A model generated the notes under the pieces. The model made no database searches. It was not told the DNA's origin and saw nothing but the letters and a program-made list of their open reading frames with translations. 34,357 bases of DNA. Origin: Actinomycetales bacterium (GTDB taxonomy: Bacteria; Actinomycetota; Actinomycetes; Actinomycetales; JAHECE01). Both the position numbers and the translations under genes were made by a program. Of this stretch, positions 10,946-18,544 are shown one piece after another (the first letter of the stretch is position 1; the number at the start of each line of letters is the position of its first letter). The stretch is from positions 1-34,357 of the forward strand of contig JARKOU010000188.1 of NCBI GenBank assembly GCA_029975645.1, in the 5' to 3' direction.

Positions 10946-11407
10946 ATGGCCGCACCCAAGAGCACGCCTCAGCGCAAGCCCGCACCGGCCCGGACACCCA
11001 CCCCGGCGCCGGCCCCCGCCCCCCAGCGCAGCGGCGCGGCGGTGGGCCTGACCGTCTTCACCGCGATCGTGATGATGATCGCCGGCTTCTACTCGATCAT
11101 GACCGGCCTGGTCGCCGTCATCAACGACACGTTCTTCGTGGCCGGCGAGAACTACATCTTCCAGTTCGACCTGACCACCTGGGGCTGGATCCACATCCTC
11201 CTGGGCTTCGGCGTCGCCGTCGCCGGCTTCGGGCTGTTCGCGGGAGCGGTGTGGGCACGCACCGTCGGCGTCGTCCTCGCGATCGCCAGCGCGATCGCGA
11301 ACTTCATGTTCATCCCCCAGGCGCCGATCTGGGCCATCGCGGTGATCGTCCTCGACATGTTCATCATCTGGGCCCTCACCACGCACGGTCGCGACATCAC
11401 CGAGTAG
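10946..11407 (+). CDS. Four-helix membrane protein, DUF7144-like
   Basis: This 153-residue protein has a Lys/Pro/Ala-rich cytoplasmic N-terminus (about 30 residues) followed by four transmembrane helices. It ends in a short tail, THGRDITE. The pattern (AGFYSIMTGLVAVINDTFFV, then WGWIHILLGFGVAVAGFGLF) is that of an actinobacterial integral membrane family usually labelled DUF7144. Function is unknown. The ATG at 10946 has AAGGAGG five bases upstream; an earlier ATG at 10931 overlaps that site and is unlikely. A strong hairpin follows the stop codon. Confidence 0.87.
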   Translation: MAAPKSTPQRKPAPARTPTPAPAPAPQRSGAAVGLTVFTAIVMMIAGFYSIMTGLVAVINDTFFVAGENYIFQFDLTTWGWIHILLGFGVAVAGFGLFAGAVWARTVGVVLAIASAIANFMFIPQAPIWAIAVIVLDMFIIWALTTHGRDITE

Positions 11408-11430
11408 CGCTCCGACCCACCCTGACGTCC

Positions 11431-11470
11431 CGGCGGGGCGTCGCCCCTCTCGAGGGGTGGCGCCCCGCCG
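11431..11470. terminator. Bidirectional terminator between convergent genes
   Basis: A long hairpin with ten perfect outer pairs (CGGCGGGGCG with CGCCCCGCCG) continues through two G-T wobbles into a CCCCT/AGGGG inner stem and a very small loop. It lies between the DUF7144-like gene and the convergent small gene, and could serve both. Confidence 0.85.
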
Positions 11471-11521
11471 TCGTCCCATCTGCAGGACGAGGAGTGCTGG
11501 GCCCGGAGCCGAGGTGCGCCC

Positions 11522-11830
11522 CTACCAGGACCAGCCCACGCGGATCAGGTCTGCCTCCATCATGAGGAGACGCGCGGGACGGTCCGCATCGGCCGGGACC
11601 TCCAGCCCCATGAGCCGGCACGCCTCGGCGAGCGTCATCTCGTAGGCGCGGGTGGCGGCTTCGGCGTGGTGGGCGATCGCGAAGCGCGGGACGCGCTCGT
11701 GAGCGAGCGCATCGAGTTCCGCCGAGAGGCGTCCCAGGCGCGTCTGCAACTCGAGGGTGAGGAACGGATCAGGCGCGTTCCGGCGCCTGCCGGGCAGGTG
11801 CCGCAGCGCGCGTTCGATGAGGCCGGGCAT
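11522..11830 (-). CDS. Conserved actinobacterial protein of unknown function
   Basis: This 102-residue, probably soluble and helical protein is of a type often seen in Cellulomonas-like genomes. It contains LELQTRLGRLSAELDALAHE, then RFAIAHHAEAATRAYEMTLAEACRLMGLEVP. No catalytic motif is visible; the paired histidines in AHHAEA are the only polar cluster that stands out. The ATG at 11830 has GGGAGG upstream. It is transcribed alone, divergent from the second channel gene. Expression is supported by the ribosome site and a terminator shared with the gene on its 3' side. Confidence 0.75.
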   Translation of the reverse strand: MPGLIERALRHLPGRRRNAPDPFLTLELQTRLGRLSAELDALAHERVPRFAIAHHAEAATRAYEMTLAEACRLMGLEVPADADRPARLLMMEADLIRVGWSW

Positions 11831-11928
11831 CGTCGCCTCCCTCGCCCGGGCGAGAACCGATCACCTCCGAGCGTAGGTTGCTCAGCCGCATCTGACCATG
11901 GCTCGGCGCGCACCGAGTCCGCACTCGC

Positions 11929-11934
11929 TACGGT
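11929..11934 (+). promoter_or_regulatory. -10 element TACGGT of a leaderless promoter
   Basis: TACGGT ends six bases before the ATG at 11941, the same geometry as at 4640 and 5906. Confidence 0.5.
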
Positions 11935-11940
11935 CGTGCC

Positions 11941-12495
11941 ATGTCGCGCATCAGGGAGGGCGAACGCGTGAGTCCTCGACGCTTCGGCGACCTCACCCGC
12001 ACCGACCGGCGGCGGGCACTGCTGAGAATGAGCCTCTCGATCGCCGGGACCTGGTTCGCGACGATGACCGTGTACTTCCTGCTCCCGCTGGATAGCGACG
12101 TCGAGGGCGTCCTCGTCCAACTCGTCCTCGGGGTGCTGTTTTTCGTCGCCCTCGCGGTGTGGCAGGTCATCCGGATCATGCACTCCGACCTGCCGCAGCT
12201 GCGGGCGATCGAGGCGCTCGGGGTGCTCGGCGCGTTCTTCGTCGTCCTGTTCGCGGGTGTCTACCTGGCGCTCGCCGGCGCCCGTCCGGAGTCCTTCACC
12301 CAGCCGCTGGACCACACCGCCGCGCTGTACTTCACGATCACGGTGCTGGCGACGGTCGGCTTCGGGGACATCTCCGCCGTGTCCGAAGTGGCGCGGTGGG
12401 TGGTCTCCGCCCAGATGATCCTGGACCTGGTGCTCCTGGCGGGAGTGGCGCGCGTCGTCGTCGGCGCCGCGCAGCGCTCCCTCGGGACGAAGTGA
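11941..12495 (+). CDS. Two-pore-helix-type potassium channel (Ion_trans_2-like)
   Basis: This 184-residue membrane protein has four predicted helices and a pore loop with selectivity filter TVGFGD near residue 138, a normal variant of TVGYG. It lacks an arginine-rich S4, so it is not voltage-gated like the other channel 1.2 kb upstream. It probably forms a tetramer that passes potassium. The ATG at 11941 fits a leaderless start (TACGGT six bases upstream). The GTG at 11968 has a good ribosome site (GGGAGG) and would give a 175-residue protein; both lie before the first helix, so the product is barely altered. It is convergent with the methyltransferase-like gene. Confidence 0.88.
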   Translation: MSRIREGERVSPRRFGDLTRTDRRRALLRMSLSIAGTWFATMTVYFLLPLDSDVEGVLVQLVLGVLFFVALAVWQVIRIMHSDLPQLRAIEALGVLGAFFVVLFAGVYLALAGARPESFTQPLDHTAALYFTITVLATVGFGDISAVSEVARWVVSAQMILDLVLLAGVARVVVGAAQRSLGTK

Positions 12496-12535
12496 GCGCG
12501 GGACCGGTCACGGCGCACCCCACCCCACTTATCGG

Positions 12536-13213
12536 TCACCAGATCCCGGGGACCAACCGATACCGGGTTCGCGCGGCGTAGCCGGCGTACCCCGGCAACT
12601 CGGCGCTCAGAGTGCGATCTTCGAGCGCCGTCCGCGTGACGACCAGCGCTGCGTAGGCCACCCACGGCACGAGCGACCACGGGGCGTCGAGGACTCCGAC
12701 GGAGCCGAGAGCCGAGGCGAGCATCCCCACGTATCCGGGGTGCCGGACGATCCGGTACGGCCCGTCCGTGACCACGCGATGTCCACGCTCGGTCTGGATC
12801 CGGACCACCTCGGAGAAGTAGGTGTTGGTGCCCATGGCCCACAGGACAACGGCGTAGCCGCTGATGAACAGGGCGATCCCGCAGGCGCGAACCGCCCAGG
12901 GCATCGGAGGGGTCCAGTCGAACCGCGCGCTGAGACCGCCGACGGCGAGGATGGCGAGGGTGGGGATCGCTTGGGCCCTGGTCAGCCGGACGTCCCACGA
13001 CTTGCCCCCGGCCGTCCCCTTGCTCCGCTCCGCCACCACGTCTGCGTGACCGGGCAGGAACACCACCGAGGCGATCACCAGGAGGAGGACGTAGAGCCCG
13101 ACGTACAACCACCCCGGGCCCCAGAGCAGCGTGCCCGCAGAGATGAAGAGGATCGCCGCCTGGACCAGGGTCAGGACCAGCAACTGGACCATCCGGCGCG
13201 CGACCGGGGACAT
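12536..13213 (-). CDS. Isoprenylcysteine carboxyl methyltransferase-family membrane protein
   Basis: This 225-residue protein has about five transmembrane helices and the C-terminal block of the ICMT/PEMT superfamily. The signatures are GPYRIVRHPGYVGMLASALG and a charged tail (LEDRTLSAELPGYAGYAARTRYRLVPGIW, split here by its ends). The RHPGY motif and a following Glu contribute to S-adenosylmethionine and substrate binding in the family. Substrates of bacterial members are mostly unknown and may be lipids or small isoprenoids. The ATG at 13213 has only a weak GGGG upstream. The gene is transcribed leftward, 66 bases after the Nudix gene, possibly in one unit with it. Confidence 0.85.
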   Translation of the reverse strand: MSPVARRMVQLLVLTLVQAAILFISAGTLLWGPGWLYVGLYVLLLVIASVVFLPGHADVVAERSKGTAGGKSWDVRLTRAQAIPTLAILAVGGLSARFDWTPPMPWAVRACGIALFISGYAVVLWAMGTNTYFSEVVRIQTERGHRVVTDGPYRIVRHPGYVGMLASALGSVGVLDAPWSLVPWVAYAALVVTRTALEDRTLSAELPGYAGYAARTRYRLVPGIW

Positions 13214-13278
13214 GCCCCGAGTGTGGCAGCAGGGTGAGATGACGGTGGGTGCGATGGGCCGGGCGACAAGACGCGGGC

Positions 13279-13764
13279 CTACCGGTGGAAGCGCGCCCCC
13301 GCCGTCGGATCCGCGCGGTAGGCCAGGGCCTGGGCCAGACGGTCACGGGAGGTGGCCGTCATCGGTTCCGGTAGTGCGTCGAGGGGGAACCAGCCCACGT
13401 CCGTGGACTCCTCGTCCGCGACCACGGCCGTCCCGCTGACGTACCGACACAGGAAGGTGAGGTCCAGGTACTGCGCCCGGTCTCCGTTCGGATAGGTGAC
13501 CGGTGACGTCACGTCCGCATAGGCGAGCGCGACGACGTCGACGGTCACCCCCGTCTCCTCTGCCACCTCGCGTGCCAGGGCGCGGGCGGGCTCCTCGCCC
13601 GGTTCGACGATCCCGGAGACCAGCGCCCACCGCCCGTTGTCGGAGCGGCGCACCAGGAGGACGCGGTCGTCGGCGTCGAGCGTGACGGCCGTGACCCCCG
13701 GGAGCCAGAGGAGCGCGGTGCCGACGTGGGCCCGCAACTCGGCGACGAAGGTGGGGATGGGCAC
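13279..13764 (-). CDS. Nudix hydrolase
   Basis: This 161-residue soluble hydrolase has a complete Nudix box at residues 51-73 (G51, E57, R65-E66, E69-E70 and G72 in the standard spacing). The residues bind the metal and the diphosphate of a nucleoside-diphosphate-linked substrate. The N-terminal extension (PIPTFVAELRAHVGTALLWLPG) before the fold is typical of a common actinobacterial subgroup. Possible substrates include oxidised nucleotides or ADP-ribose; the sequence does not decide. The GTG at 13764 has no clear ribosome site. It is divergent from the MauE-like gene, 86 bases away. Confidence 0.9.
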   Translation of the reverse strand: MPIPTFVAELRAHVGTALLWLPGVTAVTLDADDRVLLVRRSDNGRWALVSGIVEPGEEPARALAREVAEETGVTVDVVALAYADVTSPVTYPNGDRAQYLDLTFLCRYVSGTAVVADEESTDVGWFPLDALPEPMTATSRDRLAQALAYRADPTAGARFHR

Positions 13765-13837
13765 GACGCGAGCGTACGGGCTGGGTATCCATTGCTCGGC
13801 CGCCGGTGCCGGCTGCGGCCTGCGCCGGGTGGTCGGG

Positions 13838-13843
13838 TACCGT
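13838..13843 (+). promoter_or_regulatory. -10 element TACCGT of a leaderless promoter
   Basis: TACCGT is separated by seven bases from the GTG at 13851, so the transcript likely begins at or near the start codon. Confidence 0.5.
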
Positions 13844-13850
13844 TCCCGGC

Positions 13851-14870
13851 GTGCCGGCGGATGCGCTCGTCGCCCTTCCTTTGATCCTCGCCGCGGTCCT
13901 CGGCGTCAGCGGCATCGCCAAGGTGCGCGACGACGACGACGCAGCGCGGCGCTCCTGGGCGGACCTGGGAGTCCCGCCGCGCGTGAACACCCGGTTCCTG
14001 CGCCGCGCGCACCCGTGGGCGGAGATCGCCCTCGCCCTCGCGCTGGTAGGAGCGCCGGGGTGGTCGGCTGTGGTGGCTGCGGGGGCCGCCGTCGTCCTTT
14101 GCGTGGTCTACCTGGTGCTCATTGCGCGCGCGGCCGCGCGGTCCGAGCCGGTCGCGTGCGATTGCTTCGGGGCGGCGGCACGGACCCCGGTCACGGGCAG
14201 GACCGTCGCTCGCAACACCCTGTTGCTGGGCCTTGCGATCGGGTCTGTGATCCAGGCCGTCCGCGGCGGGTCACCGCTCGAGGTGCTCGCCACGGCGCCG
14301 TCGGCCACGTGGGCGTGGTTGGCCGCAGTCGGTCTCGCCGCGCTGACCACGTACCTGGTGCTGCCCCACACGTCCGAACTGCCTCAGGTCCCCGAGCCCG
14401 CCACCCCGCCGGCGCCCGAACCGGCCGACGACGACGGCGCGGAGTACCTCCGCACGCTGACGCCGATGACCACCCTCGTTGCTGCCGACGGCACCCATCA
14501 CGACCTCGTCAGCATGTCTGCGCGACGCGCGCACCTGCTGCTGTTCGTCAACCCCGGCTGCGGAGGGTGTGCGCCCGTGTTCGAGAAGGTCCCGGCGTGG
14601 CAGGACCGAATCCCCGAGGTGGCGATCCGACTGGTGGTCCGGCAGGAACTCACGGACCTGGCCGCGTCGCATCCCGACTGGATGCCGATCGCGCTGCACG
14701 ACCCGGACGGCCTGACGGCCCGCGCCCTGCGCGCGATCAGCACCCCGACGGCGGTGCTCCTGGGCACCGACGGGATGCTCGCCGGCGGCCCGGTCGCGGG
14801 CTCCGAAGCGGTGGAACACCTGGTCCTGGATGTGGTCGCCGAGTTGGAGCAGGCCCGAGCGGCACTGTGA
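13851..14870 (+). CDS. MauE-like membrane domain fused to a thioredoxin-like domain
   Basis: The 339-residue protein begins with a MauE/DoxX-like domain of four to five helices that includes the family motif CDCFG at residues 103-107. A Pro-rich linker near 178-195 leads to a thioredoxin-like domain with CGGC at 237-240 and a cis-Pro region (STPTAVLLGTDG). MauE proteins support disulfide formation and maturation of methylamine dehydrogenase; in actinobacteria fused or neighbouring forms are thought to act in extracytoplasmic thiol redox. The orientation of the thioredoxin domain cannot be settled from sequence alone. The GTG start is supported by the upstream TACCGT. No methylamine utilisation genes are nearby, so a general redox role is more likely. 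Confidence 0.82.
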   Translation: MPADALVALPLILAAVLGVSGIAKVRDDDDAARRSWADLGVPPRVNTRFLRRAHPWAEIALALALVGAPGWSAVVAAGAAVVLCVVYLVLIARAAARSEPVACDCFGAAARTPVTGRTVARNTLLLGLAIGSVIQAVRGGSPLEVLATAPSATWAWLAAVGLAALTTYLVLPHTSELPQVPEPATPPAPEPADDDGAEYLRTLTPMTTLVAADGTHHDLVSMSARRAHLLLFVNPGCGGCAPVFEKVPAWQDRIPEVAIRLVVRQELTDLAASHPDWMPIALHDPDGLTARALRAISTPTAVLLGTDGMLAGGPVAGSEAVEHLVLDVVAELEQARAAL

Positions 14871-14881
14871 GGTTCGCCGGT

Positions 14882-14908
14882 CCGCGCGGGGAAGGCTTCC
14901 GCGCGCGG
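14882..14908. terminator. Bidirectional terminator between convergent genes
   Basis: A hairpin with inner stem GGAA/TTCC and outer seven pairs (CCGCGCG with CGCGCGG), split by one G-G mismatch, has a loop of three bases. It is placed 12 bases after the MauE-like gene and 39 bases from the hydrolase stop codon. Confidence 0.7.
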
Positions 14909-14946
14909 GCGTCGCACCGGGGAACGGGAGATCTCCTCGACGCTGC

Positions 14947-16089
14947 TCAGTCGGTCAGTCGGGCGTCGGCCCACCACGCCGGCGGCTCGTGCAGGGGATG
15001 CATCGGCGGTCCGGAGATGTGGGTCGGACCGAGCACGGGCCACGCGGTCGGGTCGACCTGTGCCTGACGGGTGACGACCGCCTCCGGGGTCAGGTTGAAA
15101 ACGGTGAGGTCCTGGGCGATCGTGACCGGTCCGTCATAGCGCGTGCGCATCTCGCGGAAGGCGGAACCGGCGGTCTCGTGGTCCACCGACAGGTGCCACA
15201 TCACACTCATCCTCGCCCCGGACCGCGCGAACACGGTCCCCGCCATCAACGGGCTGGTATGGACGCCGTTGACGATCTTCTCTGCGAAGGCCGGGGGCAC
15301 GCCCGCCTTCCTGGCGTAGACCTCGACGGTCGGGAACGTCTCGTGGACGAGCAGGTCGACGCCCTGGGCGGCCTCGACCAGCGTCCTGCACGGCAGCGTG
15401 TCACCCGAGAACACGACTGATCGGCCGGCGTAGTCGAGGCGGTAGCCGACCGAGCCGTTCTGGATGTGCAGCACGGGGAAGGAGCTGATGGTCACGCCGC
15501 CGCGCTCGTAGACGGTCGCCGTCCGGTCGTATGGGACCTCCGTGGCGATCGCGCCGGCGCCGGACTGCCCGGGGTGCCCGCACAGCGATTCGTGGTCCCA
15601 CGCGTGCGCGGCCAGGAGGTGTTTCACGTAGGCGGCCGTGCCGAGCGCTGGGTCCGAACTCGCCGGACCCCACACCTCGACCGGGTCCCGGCGACCGGCC
15701 TTGGCGAGGCTGAACAGCAGCGTCGGCATGTCCCCGACGTGGTCGGCGTGCAGGTGCGTGAGGAAGACCTTGGTGGTCGCGGTCACCGGTAGGCGCAGAC
15801 CGTCGAAGTTCTTCAGCGCGCCGGAGCCGAGATCGAAGAAGAACAGGTCCCGCTCGGCGTTGCCCACCTCGATCAGGACCGAGGCCGACGCCTGCGCCGG
15901 CCGCACGAACGGGTCGCCGCTGCCGAGGATCGTGACCCGGACCTCATCGGGCGCGAGGTCCTCGGTCCCGGGTTCCAGGACGGGCGCGTACGTGCGCGTC
16001 GGAGTGCCGACCACCGGATGGCTCGTGAGCGGCGTGTCGCTGCCCTCGGATGCCAGCGGTGTCGACTCGCTGATCTCTCTGCTCACCAT
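14947..16089 (-). CDS. Metallo-beta-lactamase-fold hydrolase (RNase Z/arylsulfatase-like branch)
   Basis: This 380-residue enzyme has an N-terminal extension of about 48 residues and then an MBL fold. The metal-binding motif HLHADH is at residues 112-117, with further ligands near H208 (FPVLHIQNG), D230 (VFSGDT) and a C-terminal His (MWHLSVDHE). The strands VTILGSGDPF and FFDLGSG resemble RNase Z-like proteins, but the length and C-terminus (GPPMHPLHEPPAWW) differ from true tRNase Z. It may fall in the family labelled GntH-like in guanitoxin annotations; I cannot confirm this. The ATG at 16089 has GGAGG five bases upstream. A TTGACT -35-like hexamer at 16185-16190 and a 17-bp dyad at 16213-16229 precede it, suggesting control by the neighbouring LuxR regulator. 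Confidence 0.82.
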   Translation of the reverse strand: MVSREISESTPLASEGSDTPLTSHPVVGTPTRTYAPVLEPGTEDLAPDEVRVTILGSGDPFVRPAQASASVLIEVGNAERDLFFFDLGSGALKNFDGLRLPVTATTKVFLTHLHADHVGDMPTLLFSLAKAGRRDPVEVWGPASSDPALGTAAYVKHLLAAHAWDHESLCGHPGQSGAGAIATEVPYDRTATVYERGGVTISSFPVLHIQNGSVGYRLDYAGRSVVFSGDTLPCRTLVEAAQGVDLLVHETFPTVEVYARKAGVPPAFAEKIVNGVHTSPLMAGTVFARSGARMSVMWHLSVDHETAGSAFREMRTRYDGPVTIAQDLTVFNLTPEAVVTRQAQVDPTAWPVLGPTHISGPPMHPLHEPPAWWADARLTD

Positions 16090-16184
16090 GGCTACCTCCA
16101 TGTCCGTACCGCCCCACCAGGTGGAGCCGGGCTCACGTCTCCCACGTCGCATCCACGCGCCTCTGCCAGGGCCGGCCACCAGTG

Positions 16185-16190
16185 AGTCAA
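16185..16190 (-). promoter_or_regulatory. -35-like hexamer for the MBL hydrolase gene
   Basis: On the minus strand this reads TTGACT, a near-consensus -35. The -10 expected 17 bases downstream is poor (GGCAGA), which is compatible with a promoter that needs an activator. The dyad at 16213-16229 lies just upstream. Confidence 0.35.
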
Positions 16191-16212
16191 CCGTGGTGCG
16201 GTCGTCACGGCA

Positions 16213-16229
16213 TCCTCCGCAGCGGAGGA
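16213..16229. promoter_or_regulatory. Dyad A, candidate operator of the LuxR-type regulator
   Basis: TCCTCCGC-A-GCGGAGGA has perfect eight-base arms with one central base. It is located after the regulator gene and 124 bases upstream of the hydrolase start. Its flank and core (CATCCTCC-N5-GGAGGA) recur in dyad B at 18494-18510 when that site is read on the opposite strand. Confidence 0.5.
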
Positions 16230-16244
16230 GTCGCCGCGCCGTCG

Positions 16245-18467
16245 TCAGTCGGTGGGCAGGGACTCGACAAGGCCAAGGGCCCGGGCACGCGCCACGGCGT
16301 CGTCACGAGAGGAGGCGCCGAGTTTGCGGTAGATGGCCAGCGCGTGGGTCTTGATGGTGGTCTGCGAGAGGAAGAGGTGCTCGCCGATCTGCTGGAAGGT
16401 CAGCCGGCTCGGGAGAAACGGCAGGACGCGCAGTTCGGCGGCCGTGAGCGTGGCGGCCGAGCCGCCCTGCGACTGCCGCACGCGGAGCATCGCCTCCGTG
16501 TCCGTCAGGAGGTCGCTCAGGAGCGTGTCGGTCAGACCAGGTCCGAGCCGCCTCGCCGCCTCCGAGCACAGGGTGCGGGCGAGTGCGCCGTCGTCGAGCA
16601 GGATCGCCGTCCTGGCCTGCACGAGTCGGCCGGCGACGGCGAACCACGGGGCGATCTGGCTCACCTTGGCGGTGAGCCGGCGCGCGGCGCCCAGGGTGAC
16701 CCGCGCCTCGTCCCGGTGGCCGCGCGCGGCCTGCAGGAGGGCGAGCGCCGTGACGCAGTTGGCCGAGGTGGCCAAGCGGTCGAGTCGATGGTGCCGGATG
16801 AGGTCGCCGGCTCGCGCCACGAGCGGTGCGCCGTGTCCCCAGTCGTTGGACAGGAGAGTGAGCATCCCTTCCCACGCCAGGGCGTTCGCCTCGATGAGCG
16901 GCACGCCCAGGGCCCGGCCCAGGCGCTCCGCCTCATGGAGGCAGGCCAATCCCTCCGGGAATCGTCGGGTCAACGTGAGCGCCACGCCTTCGTTCTGGAA
17001 GGCAGCTGCCCGGAACGCTGAGTCCCGGGGCAGGCCATGGCGCATGGCGCGGCACAGGTCGATCGTGCCGTCGAGGCCGTGGTCGCCGATCACGACGTGG
17101 ACGGCCGCCAACGAGGCCGCGTACTCGTCTCCGGCGGCGTCGGCGATCCAGTCGGGGCCGGCGTGGTCCTCCGCGGCGAGGGTCCATCGGGTCATCCGGT
17201 CCGGATCGCCGGTCTGGAGTCCCAGCCAGGCTGCGGCCAGCGTCAGCCAGCGGTCGGAACGGATCTCGACGTCGTCGAGGCCTGTGAGCCAGGACCCCAA
17301 CGTGTCCGGATGCCCCGACGCGATGCAGCCCGGGACACCCGCCCAGACGAGCCTTCCGGTCCGGTGGAGATCCCCCGCGGCCTTGGCGTGACGGATGGCC
17401 GCCTCCCGGTCACCTCGCGAGGCGTACCACTCCGCCGCCCGCAGATGCAGGTCGGGTGCCCTCCATGGCTCCTGCGCCACCAGATCGGCGCGGAGGGCAT
17501 CGACCAGCAGGTGGTGGTAGCGGAAGCGGAGACCCTCGGGATCGAGGGTCATCACCAGCGGTATGTCCCGGCTCAGCCGGGACAGAACCGCCGCCGAGTC
17601 CCGTCGACCGACCACGGCATCGCACAGCGCCGCGTCCAGCTCGTCGAGGACGGACGTCCAGCGCAGGAACTCCCGAACCCGTGGCGGGAGCCCACCCAGC
17701 ACCTCGGCGCGCAGGTAGTCGACGACGAACTGGTCGGATCCGGTCGGGGCGATCCGCGCGTCCGCCACACCGGCGTTCCCACGCGACCGGAGCGCCAGCG
17801 CCGTCAGGTAGAGGCCAACCGGCCACCCCTCGGCTCGCGCGACGAGAGCGTCTGCCTGGTCGCGGGACGTGATTCCGAGGCCGTCGAGCAGTCGGCGGCT
17901 CTCCTCGTCGTCGAACGCCAGATCGGCAGTGCCGAGTTCGAGGAGTCGGCCCTCGGCGCGGGTTCGCGCCAGCCACAGCGGTGGCTCGGCGCGCGTGAGG
18001 AGTGCAATCTGCGAGCCGGGCGGCACGCCCTCGGCGATCGAGGCGAGCAGTTCGTGGCAGCCCGCGTGCGTCAGGAGGTGGACGTCGTCGACCACCAGGA
18101 CGAAGGGACCCCCGCGGGAGGCGGCGAGTCGAGTGATCGCGGGCATGAGAACGGCGGAGAAGGCCGGCTCGGCTCCGGTGACGACATCGCGGATCTGCAC
18201 CGCAGAAGGTCCGACCGACTCGAGCGCGTCGATGAGCGTGAGCGCCAGCGGGGCTGGATGGTCCAGGTAGCGCGCGACCCGCACCACGGCGTGGGTCCTC
18301 GGATCCTGCTGGGCCCACTGCTCCGCGAGGGTGGACTTCCCGTACCCGGCCCCCGCCCGGACCACCACGACGGGGACGTCCGCGTGCTCCCGCAGTCGCG
18401 ACAGCAGTGCCGTGCGCTCGACCGACAGCACACCGGTCGTGGCGACCGGAGTGCGGCGTTGGGGCAT
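16245..18467 (-). CDS. Large ATP-binding LuxR-family (LAL/MalT-type) transcriptional regulator
   Basis: This 740-residue regulator has an N-terminal NTPase with Walker A (AGAGYGKST, residues 38-46) and Walker B (FVLVVDDVH, about 122-130). A winged-helix segment follows (LPPRVREFLRWTSVLDELDA), then a long alpha-helical TPR-like sensor region (about 330-660). The C-terminal LuxR helix-turn-helix at about 675-735 contains LTAAELRVLPFLPSRLTFQQIGEHLFLSQTTIKTHALAIYRKLG (markers only). MalT-type proteins bind an inducer and ATP, multimerise and activate transcription. The ATG at 18467 has a TACGAT element six bases upstream, suggesting a leaderless transcript. Matched dyads lie on both sides of the gene, including one over its own promoter, pointing to autoregulation and control of both neighbours. 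The inducer is unknown. Confidence 0.92.
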   Translation of the reverse strand: MPQRRTPVATTGVLSVERTALLSRLREHADVPVVVVRAGAGYGKSTLAEQWAQQDPRTHAVVRVARYLDHPAPLALTLIDALESVGPSAVQIRDVVTGAEPAFSAVLMPAITRLAASRGGPFVLVVDDVHLLTHAGCHELLASIAEGVPPGSQIALLTRAEPPLWLARTRAEGRLLELGTADLAFDDEESRRLLDGLGITSRDQADALVARAEGWPVGLYLTALALRSRGNAGVADARIAPTGSDQFVVDYLRAEVLGGLPPRVREFLRWTSVLDELDAALCDAVVGRRDSAAVLSRLSRDIPLVMTLDPEGLRFRYHHLLVDALRADLVAQEPWRAPDLHLRAAEWYASRGDREAAIRHAKAAGDLHRTGRLVWAGVPGCIASGHPDTLGSWLTGLDDVEIRSDRWLTLAAAWLGLQTGDPDRMTRWTLAAEDHAGPDWIADAAGDEYAASLAAVHVVIGDHGLDGTIDLCRAMRHGLPRDSAFRAAAFQNEGVALTLTRRFPEGLACLHEAERLGRALGVPLIEANALAWEGMLTLLSNDWGHGAPLVARAGDLIRHHRLDRLATSANCVTALALLQAARGHRDEARVTLGAARRLTAKVSQIAPWFAVAGRLVQARTAILLDDGALARTLCSEAARRLGPGLTDTLLSDLLTDTEAMLRVRQSQGGSAATLTAAELRVLPFLPSRLTFQQIGEHLFLSQTTIKTHALAIYRKLGASSRDDAVARARALGLVESLPTD

Positions 18468-18473
18468 GTGACG

Positions 18474-18479
18474 ATCGTA
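18474..18479 (-). promoter_or_regulatory. -10 element TACGAT of a leaderless promoter
   Basis: Read on the minus strand, TACGAT ends six bases before the ATG at 18467. The -35 region, expected near 18497-18502, falls inside dyad B. Confidence 0.5.
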
Positions 18480-18493
18480 TCCGTGCCGCCTCG

Positions 18494-18510
18494 TCCTCCT
18501 CGGAGGAGGA
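18494..18510. promoter_or_regulatory. Dyad B, candidate operator in the divergent promoter region
   Basis: TCCTCCTC-G-GAGGAGGA has perfect eight-base arms around one base. It sits between the LuxR-type regulator and the divergent transporter operon. Its centre is 43 bases before the ATG at 18545, close to the usual -42 position of LuxR-type activators if that gene is leaderless. It also covers the expected -35 of the regulator itself. Confidence 0.5.
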
Positions 18511-18544
18511 TGTTGCGGGGAGCGGTTCGTGATCTGCTCTGACG

